From Bradyrhizobium sp. (GTDB taxonomy: Bacteria; Pseudomonadota; Alphaproteobacteria; Rhizobiales; Xanthobacteraceae): 64,000 nucleotides of DNA. This document shows positions 6,635-14,677 of this stretch, piece by piece. A model generated the notes under the pieces. It was not told where the DNA came from. It saw nothing but the letters and a program-made list of their open reading frames with translations, and made no database searches. The position numbers were made by a program, and so were the translations under genes. The stretch's first letter is position 1; every line of letters starts with the position of its first letter. The stretch covers positions 19,392 to 83,391 of the forward strand of contig NZ_SSMW01000070.1 in NCBI RefSeq assembly GCF_004799405.1, written 5' to 3'.

Positions 6635-6680
6635 CAATGTTTTCAGGGTTTTCCGGTGAACCATCGCCGCTCATAACGGT
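6635..6680. repeat. Second, scrambled copy of the tRNA-Met attachment region
   Basis: Positions 6635-6658 repeat, with a few changes, the bases that follow the tRNA-Met CCA end at 2647-2670 (CAATGTTTTCAGGG…). Positions 6667-6680 repeat the anticodon-loop side (CGCTCATAACGGT) found at 2602. The two blocks occur here in the opposite order to the first copy, so this is an altered remnant rather than a clean attachment site. Confidence 0.5.
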
Positions 6681-6699
6681 TCTCTTGCAGGTCGCCGAG

Positions 6700-7248
6700 C
6701 TAGGAACTCTTGGCACAGGATGCTGCTAGCTGCTCCGCAGCTTCGTCAAATTGCGCTTCGAGCCATACGTTTGTTCCACGCAGCCCCCTTGCAACTGCTA
6801 AGGCCCAATCAAGATATTCCCGCCGTCGTTGGACGCTCCAGTCGTCCGGCGGACTTTTTACGAGGGATCTCAAATTCGCAGTCTTATCGGCGAGCTTGAT
6901 GAATTTGGCCCGCTTGGAGTTTGCTGCGGCATGTTCAACTTGGAGCTTCTTGCGTACGGCCTTGTCCAGGCTCTTATCATCGGTAACTTCCATGACCAGA
7001 CTAGCAATGTCGTCATTAAAGACCGATGCCAATTCTGCAGGAAGCGTAACCGTATCCTCGACCGTGTCATGCAACACCGCGGCTGCCACTAAATTTGCAT
7101 CGAGACCTCCGGTGGCAGTAGCGACAAGCTCGGCGACCTCGGCGAGATGGTTGACGTAGGGCTCTTGCGCTTTGCCCTTGCGTTTCTGTGAGGTGTGGCG
7201 TTGCGCAGCAAAATGCCAAGCCCGACTTAACAGCAAGATATCTCTCAT
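6700..7248 (-). CDS. HD-domain protein of the small alarmone hydrolase (MESH1/RelA-SpoT HD) type
   Basis: The 182-residue product is a stand-alone HD hydrolase domain. Visible metal and substrate residues are His18 (AAQRH), His34 (YVNHLAEVA), His60-Asp61 with Glu64-Asp65 (AVLHDTVEDT) and Asp121 (KLADKTANL). This pattern is that of (p)ppGpp 3'-pyrophosphohydrolases, and no synthetase or TGS/ACT domain is present. It would therefore be a single-domain alarmone (or NADPH) hydrolase. It lies in the mobile region next to att-like scars, so it may be cargo. In other genomes such hydrolases act as antidotes to small alarmone synthetases, but no synthetase gene is seen nearby. Confidence 0.75.
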   Translation of the reverse strand: MRDILLLSRAWHFAAQRHTSQKRKGKAQEPYVNHLAEVAELVATATGGLDANLVAAAVLHDTVEDTVTLPAELASVFNDDIASLVMEVTDDKSLDKAVRKKLQVEHAAANSKRAKFIKLADKTANLRSLVKSPPDDWSVQRRREYLDWALAVARGLRGTNVWLEAQFDEAAEQLAASCAKSS

Positions 7249-7281
7249 GGACCGCTTCCTTTCGTCGGCTCATCTCTTTGG

Positions 7282-7534
7282 CTAATCCAATTCGGCTTCT
7301 AACCGAAGTATCCGAGCTTTGATTTCGGAATTGAATTCTTTGCCGTCTTTTCCATGGGTCACCCTGCTATGACAATTCGGACAAACGGCCGCTGCGTTTG
7401 CCGGATGATCACTCCCGCCAATTCCAACCGTCCGCTTGGGTAAGAAGCCTCTCACGTAACATCAGATCCGACTCAGATTCGGCTTCTCGTCGAAATTTAG
7501 CTTCCATCGATTGGTAATATTTGATGGGGCGCAT
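7282..7534 (-). pseudogene. HNH endonuclease remnant, frameshifted and internally deleted
   Basis: The 3' part, in one frame, reads GIGGSDHPANAAAVCPNCH followed by a charged helix and TAG at 7282-7284. That is the second half of an HNH domain (N…H with CPNCH zinc ligands). The 5' part, in another frame from ATG 7534 to TGA 7409, gives 41 residues (MRPIKYYQSMEAK…). The first HNH half (Cys-x2-Cys and the catalytic HH) is missing. The ATG overlaps the stop of the 78-residue gene upstream (TGATG), so the intact ancestor was probably coupled to it. Confidence 0.55.
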
Positions 7535-7770
7535 CAGATCATCACGAGTTTGATGTCGCCGTCTTCAAAGGTTCGCGTCGCAAGAACGTCGCGCGCCATC
7601 TTTTCGATGATCGTCCAATTTGCGAGAAGGTACTTCTGCGCCTGTACTTTCGTTGGAAATTTGGTTTGAAGAATGCAGCGCTGCCGCGCGTTACCGTTCG
7701 CTATTTGAAAAGATACCGTTTGAGGTCCCTCACTGATCTCTTGTTCGGTTGGCTTGGCAAGTTTCCGCAT
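7534..7770 (-). CDS. Hypothetical protein (78 aa) upstream of the HNH remnant
   Basis: AAAGGAAC lies seven bases before ATG 7770. The product (starting MRKLAKPTEQEISEG) has a central FQIANGNARQRCILQTKF and a C-terminal helix, with no membrane segment. I recognise no family. Its close link to the HNH remnant suggests they once formed a unit. Confidence 0.5.
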   Translation of the reverse strand: MRKLAKPTEQEISEGPQTVSFQIANGNARQRCILQTKFPTKVQAQKYLLANWTIIEKMARDVLATRTFEDGDIKLVMI

Positions 7771-7954
7771 AAGCTGTTCCTTTATGAATCTTTGGTAACG
7801 CCAAGCTATCGGGATGAGCTAGCTCATAGTCCCTTGGTGCGGCTTTACTATGACGCATTGCGCCGGGCGGCTTGTGATGGTCGCGGCGATACGATACTTT
7901 TTGAGAACTATACTCGCGGTTCCCGGGCGTCGGGCGCGGGAACAATTGAGCGAA

Positions 7955-8084
7955 TTCCAGAAGCTTGGCGGCGGCCATCATTGCGGCCCGCGCCAAGGGT
8001 ACAGGTCTCAAGCCGATCGCTCGCGAACTGGGAGTGGGCGTGGGCACGGTGCTGCGTGTAACCGGTGAAGCTAAGGCTGCATGA
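7955..8084 (+). pseudogene. Serine recombinase (resolvase) C-terminal HTH fragment
   Basis: The frame reads AAIIAARAKGTGLKPIAREL then GVGVGTVLRVTGEAKAA and stops at 8082-8084. This is the Hin-type DNA-binding end of a resolvase/invertase, with the usual G-x-G-T-V recognition helix. The catalytic serine domain is absent, and a TGA closes the frame just upstream (about 7949). The 300-base stretch 7771-8080 holds nothing else that I can see. Confidence 0.65.
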
Positions 8085-9211
8085 TGACGACCTCGAACCG
8101 TTGTGTGCGTTGCGACTGTCCTATCGACGGAAGCAACGATTCCGAAGAGCACGTGATCCAGAACTCGGTTGGCGGCCGTCTGAAGGTGCGTGGGTTCATT
8201 TGCCGCGGCTGCAACAACCGAACAGGCGAGACCTGGGATGCGGTGTTTGCCGAGCAAACTAATTTTTTCTGCCACTTCTTCGGCGTCGTCCGGGAGCGGG
8301 GCGAACCCCCGCCGCAGCCGATTGTGACCACGGCTGGCGAGCAGCTGCTGATGCAGCCTGGCGGTGGGTTCAAAATGCAGAACCCCGTCTTTAAGGAAAT
8401 CCCCACGGAGGGCGGTAAGCAGGTCCAGATCAAGGCGCGCGATCGACGCGAGGCCACGACCATGCTCGAGGGCCTGGCACGGAAATACCCTAAGGTCGAC
8501 GTCGCTGCTGAAATGGCCAAGGCCACAGCGGACCACACCTATCCTGAGGGCGTGATGCGTCTGGATATACACTTCGGCGGTCCCTCGGCCGGACGCTCGG
8601 TCGTCAAAACCGCGACCGCGTTCGCCTTCCACTGTGGGGTGCCGATTGAGCAATGCGATCTGGCAGTCGCGTATCTGCGCGACGAAGTCGCCGAACCGGC
8701 CTTTGGAGATTATTTTGAACGGGATTTGGTCACCGGTCGGCCAGTCGGCGTGCCCATCCATTGCGTGGCGGTGACCGGAGATCCTGAAACCGGCATGTTG
8801 CTGGGGTATGTCGAGTTTTTCGGGGTGCAGCGCGTCGTCGTCTGTCTCTCGCAATCGTACGCCGGGCCGCTGCTCGCGCGGGCGTATGGGCTGGACCCGA
8901 CGACCGGCAAGATGATGCCTTTGCAGGTCGAACTGGCCTTCTCCGCTACCGACGTCAAGGCGATCTACAACTATGAGCGAGTTCCGGATGGATCGAGGGA
9001 GCGCGCCTTCGATGCGGTTGTGCCGACAGCTATGAAACGCAACTTCGACCGCGCGATCGCTCACGAAAGCGCGCGCGCGACACAATATGCATTCGAAAAC
9101 TGCGGCGCGAAGCCGGGGGACAAGATTACACCAGAACTAGCAAAGAAAATAGCCGAGCTTGCGACGGAAAGAATGATGCCGTTCATCCAGCGGCATGCTC
9201 GCCGCCGGTGA
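8081..9211 (+). CDS. HNH_5-type endonuclease-like protein (376 aa)
   Basis: The N-terminal 50 residues form a compact zinc-HNH module: CVRC (8-11), EEHVIQNSVGG with Glu23-His24, and CRGCNN (41-46). This is the layout of the HNH_5 family. The remaining 320 residues are a mixed alpha/beta region with no motif I can name. ATGATG at 8081 overlaps the end of the recombinase fragment. Codon use is GC-rich, unlike the AT-richer genes before 7 kb. A restriction-like or mobile-element nuclease is plausible. Similar large HNH_5 proteins occur as single-gene cargo in islands. Confidence 0.65.
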   Translation: MMTTSNRCVRCDCPIDGSNDSEEHVIQNSVGGRLKVRGFICRGCNNRTGETWDAVFAEQTNFFCHFFGVVRERGEPPPQPIVTTAGEQLLMQPGGGFKMQNPVFKEIPTEGGKQVQIKARDRREATTMLEGLARKYPKVDVAAEMAKATADHTYPEGVMRLDIHFGGPSAGRSVVKTATAFAFHCGVPIEQCDLAVAYLRDEVAEPAFGDYFERDLVTGRPVGVPIHCVAVTGDPETGMLLGYVEFFGVQRVVVCLSQSYAGPLLARAYGLDPTTGKMMPLQVELAFSATDVKAIYNYERVPDGSRERAFDAVVPTAMKRNFDRAIAHESARATQYAFENCGAKPGDKITPELAKKIAELATERMMPFIQRHARRR

Positions 9212-9308
9212 CGTGGCGACGGTCGGATGACGGTGCCGGCCGCCTCTGGCATGCGGTGGTTCGCGGGATGCCAGCCTGCGCCAATTGGCGTACCCGCCGC
9301 GGGATAAA

Positions 9309-9872
9309 TTAGATGTCTCTGGGTGCGGGCGGCGACGTCGGTCGAAAACATATTCCGGCCGCCGTACCTAACTGCCGCTCCACCCGGGCCACGACTAACT
9401 CAAATGCTTCAATATGGTCTGCGATCTGATCAACCAGCGTATTCATGTCGCTCAAGCTTGTTGGCTGCGGACCCATCACAATTCTTTTTCGTGCCGAAAT
9501 CTCCAACCGATAGGGATTTCCGGTTTCCCTGTCCCAGTTCCAGGAGTCGTGGACAGCGCGGTTTCTCTTGTCGCCCAGTCCGCGGGTCTTTTCGGCAAAC
9601 TGGTTGATGGTTTTGATCAGGGCGTCGTCACCGCCGTGCATGCGGACGAGCGAAACGAACGCGTCTAACGCCCGACCAGGACCCGGAATCTGAGATGTCA
9701 GGCACGCGCCCGCCTCATCGCCTACCTTTGCGAAAACCCACAAACTGCTGTGCAGCATGTGTTCGAACGCCGCCCAATTCGAAGCAACCTTGCCGACGGC
9801 GGCGTACAGGTGCTGCCGGTCGGCATCGTCTTTGATGAACTTGCGCAAGCTTTCTTCATCGTTGATGGGCAT
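9309..9872 (-). CDS. Hypothetical helical protein with an R-x4-H (HEPN-like) motif, downstream of Gabija
   Basis: The 187-residue product is mainly helical. At residues 103-108 it has RNRAVH, set as LGDKRNRAVHDSW, which fits the R-x4-6-H catalytic motif of HEPN ribonucleases, including the polar residue after Arg. An N-terminal helix with WAAFEHMLHSSLW resembles the first HEPN helix. It is transcribed in the same direction as gajA and gajB and starts about 150 bases after gajB ends. HEPN membership is inferred from this motif only. If true, it would be an RNA-cleaving toxin or an added effector. Confidence 0.5.
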   Translation of the reverse strand: MPINDEESLRKFIKDDADRQHLYAAVGKVASNWAAFEHMLHSSLWVFAKVGDEAGACLTSQIPGPGRALDAFVSLVRMHGGDDALIKTINQFAEKTRGLGDKRNRAVHDSWNWDRETGNPYRLEISARKRIVMGPQPTSLSDMNTLVDQIADHIEAFELVVARVERQLGTAAGICFRPTSPPAPRDI

Positions 9873-10023
9873 CAGGCGAGGTCACTCCGTCACTCTCGGG
9901 CCCCATACCGCCAGCGGCGCCGGCGGGACGCAACGGCGATCTTATGCTGAATGGCCGACCACCAACGGCGCCGAAAGCGTGCTCGCCTGGCTCATCGTGC
10001 GAAGAAAACTGCACTGGTTCATC

Positions 10024-11445
10024 CTAAGGATTAAGGACGTTGGTGTCAGAACAAATAACGAGTGTACGGCTGCCGCGCGTCATCGCGACGTATAGGTGGT
10101 TATGGTCCATGACTTCGGGGTTCACGATCACCGCGACATCCGCTTCCAGACCCTTTAGCAGAAGCGTGCTGCCAACGGTGCGTTTTGCCAAGGGTCTGCC
10201 AATGAGCCGCGATTGTTCCCGGACCTGAACCGCGGCGTCATAAATGGATGGTCCATCCGCCGAACCGCATAGCTGAAACATCTTGTGACATCCCCGCAGA
10301 ACCGGCGGGCGATGGGCACGCACGCCTCCGTCCTTGTTGATGGCAGCCAGCAACGCAGACGCTCCGGCATAACTGGGTTTGTCCGCGAATGCCAAGGCCG
10401 CCTGTTCGGTCTCGGTCGGATCCTTCCTAGCTTTGCCGGATTGAAGGCTGCCGACGCGGGCGAGCAAGTCGTCGGGTCCCACGTTCACCATTACCTGAGA
10501 CGCGAATTGGACAAGGCGATAGAGGGCGTTGCTGGCGCTCAGATCGAATGCGCGCGCAAAATCCACAAGGTCGCGCAGGTCCACGCTTTCCGCAGCGACA
10601 GCGCCGGGAGTTTGCCTAGCGAAACGCCGTTGCTCCGTCGGCTTGGTGGAATCGGCGATAATGAGAATCGATCCATCGGCAGTCGGCGCTTTCGTCAAGC
10701 ACGCCTTGAGGCGCAGCGCGTGATCGTCCGATCCGTCGAGCGCCATGTGAATTACATTCTTTGGCGCTGAAGCCAAATCAATGCTGCCGCCGGCCAAAAG
10801 CGTTTTGCGAACGCCAAGCAGCCATTGTCCAAACGCCTTTTCCCCGGCATTGATCCAACGCCAAGGCGTCTTCAACTCGCCCGCATCACCGAAGCTGGCG
10901 AGGACGTCAGTATCCCAGTCGACGAGCGCGTTGCCCTTGAAGCCGAAGATCGCTTGCATGGGATCGCCCAGTACGCAGCAGCGCAGCGGATCGGCAAGGA
11001 AAACCACCATCTTATGTTGGACCTGCGAACAGTCCTGATATTCATCGACAAACAGCCGGTCATACGTTGCCGCTAGAATTTCATCGAGATGCTCTTCATT
11101 GAGCAATCTCACCGCGGCATCGCGGATAGTCGGATAGTCGGTCGCGGGATGGGCTAGCTCAAGTATTGCGGTATCGTGGCCACTGCGCTTCGGAAACATT
11201 GATATCAACCGCATGGCGAAGCCATCGAGCGTGGCCAAGCGATACTTGGATGGCGCAACGCCCGCACAATCAAGCCGGCCTCGAAGCGCGGCCACGCCAG
11301 CATTCGTATGTGTCAGGACGAGGACAGGCTTGGGTCCTTCATGCCGCGACAAGGCGCTTGCGATCAGCTGTGTCTTGCCGCATCCCGCAGGAGCGGTGAT
11401 CGCGCCTTTCTCAATGCTAAGCAGATCGATTTCAGGATCGGCCAT
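10024..11445 (-). CDS. gajB: Gabija anti-phage system helicase GajB (UvrD/PcrA-like)
   Basis: From ATG 11445 the product has 473 residues (B. cereus GajB is about 490). Superfamily 1A helicase motifs are visible: Walker A APAGCGKTQ (18-26), motif Ia LVLTHTNAGVAAL, Walker B FVDEYQDCSQ, motif III LGDPMQAIFGF and motif VI LYVAMTRG. The start overlaps the end of gajA by 14 bases, which fits coupled expression; a longer frame to 11493 was rejected. In Gabija, GajB senses DNA ends and nucleotide depletion and activates or assists GajA. The GajA/GajB pair in this order is the defining content of the system. Confidence 0.85.
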   Translation of the reverse strand: MADPEIDLLSIEKGAITAPAGCGKTQLIASALSRHEGPKPVLVLTHTNAGVAALRGRLDCAGVAPSKYRLATLDGFAMRLISMFPKRSGHDTAILELAHPATDYPTIRDAAVRLLNEEHLDEILAATYDRLFVDEYQDCSQVQHKMVVFLADPLRCCVLGDPMQAIFGFKGNALVDWDTDVLASFGDAGELKTPWRWINAGEKAFGQWLLGVRKTLLAGGSIDLASAPKNVIHMALDGSDDHALRLKACLTKAPTADGSILIIADSTKPTEQRRFARQTPGAVAAESVDLRDLVDFARAFDLSASNALYRLVQFASQVMVNVGPDDLLARVGSLQSGKARKDPTETEQAALAFADKPSYAGASALLAAINKDGGVRAHRPPVLRGCHKMFQLCGSADGPSIYDAAVQVREQSRLIGRPLAKRTVGSTLLLKGLEADVAVIVNPEVMDHNHLYVAMTRGSRTLVICSDTNVLNP

Positions 11446-13144
11446 CTTCGATCCACGCGAACACGCCCTCGACGATCGCGCGGAACTCGGCACCGCATTT
11501 CGCCAAAGCTGGCCCGACGATTTCCCGGCCGCAATGCTCCATCGCCGTCACGTTTTTGAACCACGCAGCGCTTTTTGTCGCGCATGCCTTCGTCAGGCAG
11601 GCGCGGATATCCTTGGTGATACTTGCCCGGCAATCTTTGAGGGTCAATTTCCCGGCAGAGATCGATTTGATGTGTTCGCCGACCAGATCCTCGCCGTGCA
11701 GTGTGACGGCATATTCCAGCAGCTTCGTCACGGCATCGGAGGGCAGGGCGTCGAATAATTCATCTTCGAGCGCGCGTCCCGCGCTCCATTTAAATATCGC
11801 TCCGACGACCTTAACGAAGATACCTTCTGCTGTTTTATCGGGCTGCACGTCATCGTCACGCAAGACGTTTGTGCGGTAGCCCAGGCTTCGGAACGCTTTG
11901 GCGCGCGGATAAATGTTGTCGCAGCCCTTGGCGTCGACAAGCGCGAGGCCAAGCGCCTCGATGGTGACTTTGCCTTGCGACGCCCGGAACTGATCGATGC
12001 CGCGCACAAGGCCAACTTCGCTTGCGCCTTCGCACACCAAGACCGATGAGCTCAAGAATGCCTCCGGGCACATCCGAACCGTGCCTTGGATGGTAGGTTT
12101 CGATCCGACGAGTACGGCTTTATGCCCATCTTTGCCATGTCGAAGTACCGTCAGCTGGTTCGCCGACAATTCGCGGACGGTTACGGGCGAATGCGTCGTC
12201 AAGAACCCTTGCAGCGGCGGTGGCTCTTCCTTTGAACCAATGGAATGAAGCAGCCGGATAAGCCGGTGTGGCTCCAACCCATGTTCCACCTCGTCAATCA
12301 GGATGACGGTCGCATCCTTAGCGGCTTTTCGTTGCAGGCCGGCGACCAGCAATCGTGCCGAGCCCGTGCCGAGCCCGCGAAGCGGAATGCCGTCTTCGTT
12401 GTGAAGGGCAATTGTGCCGCCACTAAATGACACGGAATGCGCATCAAGCAATGCCTTGGGATGCGCGCCAATGTCAATCCCGAGGTCGCGGGCCGTGTCG
12501 CCAACGATCCCGAGCGTTACGGAGAGCTGCTTTTCGGCCATGTCGCCGAAGGTCGCTCGGGCTTGCCGTGCTGCCTCGGCCATCGCGCCAGAAGTCTCCG
12601 CCTTTTCATCGGAAAGCTTGGTCAGTACTGAACCACGCCGCCACGCCAAATCGTTCTCGGCATAAGCGCCGATCCGGGTCGCGCAAAGCCTGATGCGATC
12701 ACTCCATGTGAGGTAGCGGGTTTGGCCCTGTGCCTCGGCGCGCTCGGACACCAGCGTCCATACCGGCTCAAGATCGCTTTTGACGGTCAGGTTCAGGGTG
12801 AGAACCGTCTCCGCGCCGTGCTCCGGTTCGTCATCGATCACGCCCGTCTCGGCATTAAATGATCGCAGGTAGTTGCCATAGGTCTCCATGCTCTTGAGAC
12901 CGTCATCCAGCTCACCGATGGTGATCGAGATCGAGACCGGCTCGGTTACATCAAGGCCGTGGAAATCCGCATCCGAGAAAGAAAGGTTACGCCGCGCGCC
13001 AACACAAAAGTCAATCGCATTGAGAACGGAGGACTTGCCCGCATCACCGGGACCGATGAGGCAGTTCAAACCTTCTGCCGGTCGCCATGTAAATGTCTTT
13101 AGGCAGCGAAAATTTCGGATGTCGATGAAGCGAATGCGGGCCAA
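11432..13144 (-). CDS. gajA: Gabija anti-phage system nuclease GajA (OLD-family ATPase-TOPRIM)
   Basis: The 570-residue product (B. cereus GajA is 578) starts at a TTG and opens with the SMC/OLD-type N-terminus RIRFIDIRNFRCL. Motifs: Walker A GPGDAGKS (31-38), a signature-like region LRGLGTGSARLL (255-266), Walker B VILIDEVEHGLEP (280-292) and the H-loop TTHSP (316-320). The TOPRIM domain follows, with VCEGASE (370-376), LRDDD (429-432) and the late ALEDELF (459-464) acidic residues for metal. Known GajA is an ATP-inhibited, sequence-specific nicking endonuclease that forms a large complex with GajB. No unusual truncation or lost catalytic residue was seen. Confidence 0.85.
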   Translation of the reverse strand: MARIRFIDIRNFRCLKTFTWRPAEGLNCLIGPGDAGKSSVLNAIDFCVGARRNLSFSDADFHGLDVTEPVSISITIGELDDGLKSMETYGNYLRSFNAETGVIDDEPEHGAETVLTLNLTVKSDLEPVWTLVSERAEAQGQTRYLTWSDRIRLCATRIGAYAENDLAWRRGSVLTKLSDEKAETSGAMAEAARQARATFGDMAEKQLSVTLGIVGDTARDLGIDIGAHPKALLDAHSVSFSGGTIALHNEDGIPLRGLGTGSARLLVAGLQRKAAKDATVILIDEVEHGLEPHRLIRLLHSIGSKEEPPPLQGFLTTHSPVTVRELSANQLTVLRHGKDGHKAVLVGSKPTIQGTVRMCPEAFLSSSVLVCEGASEVGLVRGIDQFRASQGKVTIEALGLALVDAKGCDNIYPRAKAFRSLGYRTNVLRDDDVQPDKTAEGIFVKVVGAIFKWSAGRALEDELFDALPSDAVTKLLEYAVTLHGEDLVGEHIKSISAGKLTLKDCRASITKDIRACLTKACATKSAAWFKNVTAMEHCGREIVGPALAKCGAEFRAIVEGVFAWIEDGRS

Positions 13145-13466
13145 GGGTAAACCACTCGGTCATGGGAATGTGTGCAATAGTACAATTCAACAGCCTTTAC
13201 TTGCCATGGAAAAGGGATGCAACCCAAGGAAAGAAGGCACGGCCGACAACAGGTCGTCGCGCGCCGGTTGGTGCTGTTTTGCTGCCGTCGCTGAAAGTCC
13301 GGGGAAGATGTTTGTACAAAAGGTACGAAGGAAGCTTCTTATGTCGAGAAACGCCGGCGGGGCCAATCTTGCATACCGGATCCCGCATCGCGAAATGTCA
13401 ACAACAGACGTTTCAAAAGGTGGGGCGGAAGGTGGGGCGGTCGATAAAAAGAAACCAAATTCTGGG

Positions 13467-13508
13467 CAAAAAAGCAGGGCGCGGCCGGCATCACCACAGC
13501 CGCGCCCT
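13467..13508 (-). terminator. Rho-independent terminator, minus strand
   Basis: A perfect ten-base stem (13476-13485 with 13499-13508, AGGGCGCGGC / GCCGCGCCCT) is followed on the minus strand by GCTTTTTT. Whatever is transcribed leftward through 13510-13600 ends here. It lies about 320 bases upstream of gajA and could insulate it. Confidence 0.75.
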
Positions 13509-13592
13509 ACGTCGCCGGTCAATGGGGCAGGGGGGATAACCGGCTCCCGAAAGAACGCACGGCGCCCCAAAGTCGTTCCCGGAGCCCCAATT
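13467..13592 (-). ncRNA. Candidate small RNA ending in a strong terminator
   Basis: No convincing protein lies in 13145-13687. Reading leftward from about 13592, an AT-rich stretch (13588-13605) precedes GGGGCTCC. GGCTCC (13586-13581) pairs with GGAGCC (13547-13542) around an inner GAACG/CGTTC stem. An unpaired C-rich run (CCCCCC…GCCCC) follows, and the terminator hairpin then closes the unit. The layout (hairpin, C-rich single strand, terminator) is that of a trans-acting sRNA, but no family was recognised. Confidence 0.35.
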
Positions 13593-13687
13593 ATTTTTTA
13601 CACGGTTAATTGATATTCACCCGGAGAACCGCCGCCGGTTCCGTCGCGTTGTCGGTTAGTCGCTACAAACGACAGGGCAGGCCGAAC

Positions 13688-14074
13688 ATGCCGCAGATAT
13701 CAAGAGGAATTTTCGGAGTGATCGCGCTCCCGCTGATGTTCGGCGCCGTTCAGTTGGCCTCGGGGCGCGATCTTGCGGGAACAAGTTGGACCCCATCGGG
13801 AACCACCGAAGCCGCCATCAACCGCGCCGCCAAGGCCGACCGGATCGCCGGCGTCGCATCGCCGCCGTCGCAGATGCGGACAATCTCGCTTCGGCTGGCC
13901 AGCCTTCCCGATACTTCGGTGGTTTTCCGGGTGCCGCTGACCGAGGCAGCGCGCAACGGCCCGACGGCTCCGGCAAAACCGGGAAGGTGGAAGATGACGC
14001 TGGCCTGCGAGCCCGTCGTCAGCGTATTGACCGAAGTCGCCAGACAGCTTCAGCCCGGCCGCTGCGTGACCTGA
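13688..14074 (+). CDS. Secreted hypothetical protein (128 aa)
   Basis: ATG 13688 gives a Sec signal peptide (GIFGVIALPLMFGAVQLASG). An in-frame extension to 13610 has no signal logic. The mature chain includes RTISLRLASLPDTSVVF and a C-terminal region with two Cys (…LACEPVVSVLTEVARQLQPG-RCVT), possibly one disulfide. I know no domain name. It is probably periplasmic and is the first core-like gene after the accessory region. Confidence 0.6.
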   Translation: MPQISRGIFGVIALPLMFGAVQLASGRDLAGTSWTPSGTTEAAINRAAKADRIAGVASPPSQMRTISLRLASLPDTSVVFRVPLTEAARNGPTAPAKPGRWKMTLACEPVVSVLTEVARQLQPGRCVT

Positions 14075-14124
14075 AACGGACGCGGTTTTTTGCAAACTGA
14101 CCGGCTTGTTCCGTCAAGCCTTTA

Positions 14125-14155
14125 GTCATGCCCGGACTTGATCCGGGCATCCATC
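14125..14155. repeat. Short intergenic palindrome
   Basis: GTCATGCCCGGACTTGATCC pairs with the following GGGCATCC. This is the common half-element of the dispersed repeats described elsewhere in this window. Confidence 0.6.
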
Positions 14156-14178
14156 AAAGCTTCGGCGGCGCCTCTACA

Positions 14179-14616
14179 TTACTCCGCCGGCGCTTCGCCG
14201 CTCGGGGGCGCGTGGCGGCTTGCCAGCAGGCCCAGCGCCAGTCCGCCGACTGCCAGGATCGGGATCAACTTCTTGACGCCGATGGCGCGGATCAACTGGA
14301 TGCCGGTCGCAACCAGCATCGGATCGGCAAGCGCGGTCTGCAGGGCCGACTTCTCATTCTCCCTGGCGTGGGTCTTGACCTGATTTTTGCGCACCGCGTA
14401 GCAGGCCGCCACGACCAGCGCGACCACAAAGAATATGGCGGCGCCAGTCAGGCAGGCTTCAATCAGGCCAAAATTCTGCAGCACGTAGATGAACGCCGCC
14501 GCGCACAGGAAGCATAACGTGATGAACAGCGCCAACGCCGCCACCGCGCCCAGCTCGGTCAGCCGCAACGCGGTGCCGGTCGACTCCTTGAAATCATCGA
14601 TCATGCGCGCAAACAT
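14179..14616 (-). CDS. Phage-holin-like two-helix inner-membrane protein (145 aa)
   Basis: ATG 14616 was chosen because the upstream Met adds only a short basic leader. A helical amphipathic N-terminus (MFARMIDDFKESTGTALRL) precedes two membrane segments (GAVAALALFITLCFLCAAAF and LTGAAIFFVVALVVAACYA), a charged linker and a third weaker segment near the end (LIPILAVGGLALGLLA). This resembles the holin superfamily III (YqjE-like) proteins found beside DUF883 proteins in stress clusters. It lies 62 bases after the DUF883 gene on the same strand. Confidence 0.65.
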   Translation of the reverse strand: MFARMIDDFKESTGTALRLTELGAVAALALFITLCFLCAAAFIYVLQNFGLIEACLTGAAIFFVVALVVAACYAVRKNQVKTHARENEKSALQTALADPMLVATGIQLIRAIGVKKLIPILAVGGLALGLLASRHAPPSGEAPAE

Positions 14617-14677
14617 CGGATGCCTCTCTCGGGCCAAACGCTACTGCAGCCAAAACTAAAACTACCTGCGCCAATCT

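Noticed and set aside
7730..9085. Long minus-strand frame opposite the HNH_5 gene (451 codons)
   Set aside because: It is His/Arg-rich and antisense to a gene with clear zinc motifs; a shadow of GC-rich coding.
13162..13539. 125-codon plus-strand frame upstream of gajA
   Set aside because: No ribosome-binding site, mixed low-quality composition, and it crosses the minus-strand terminator and candidate RNA.
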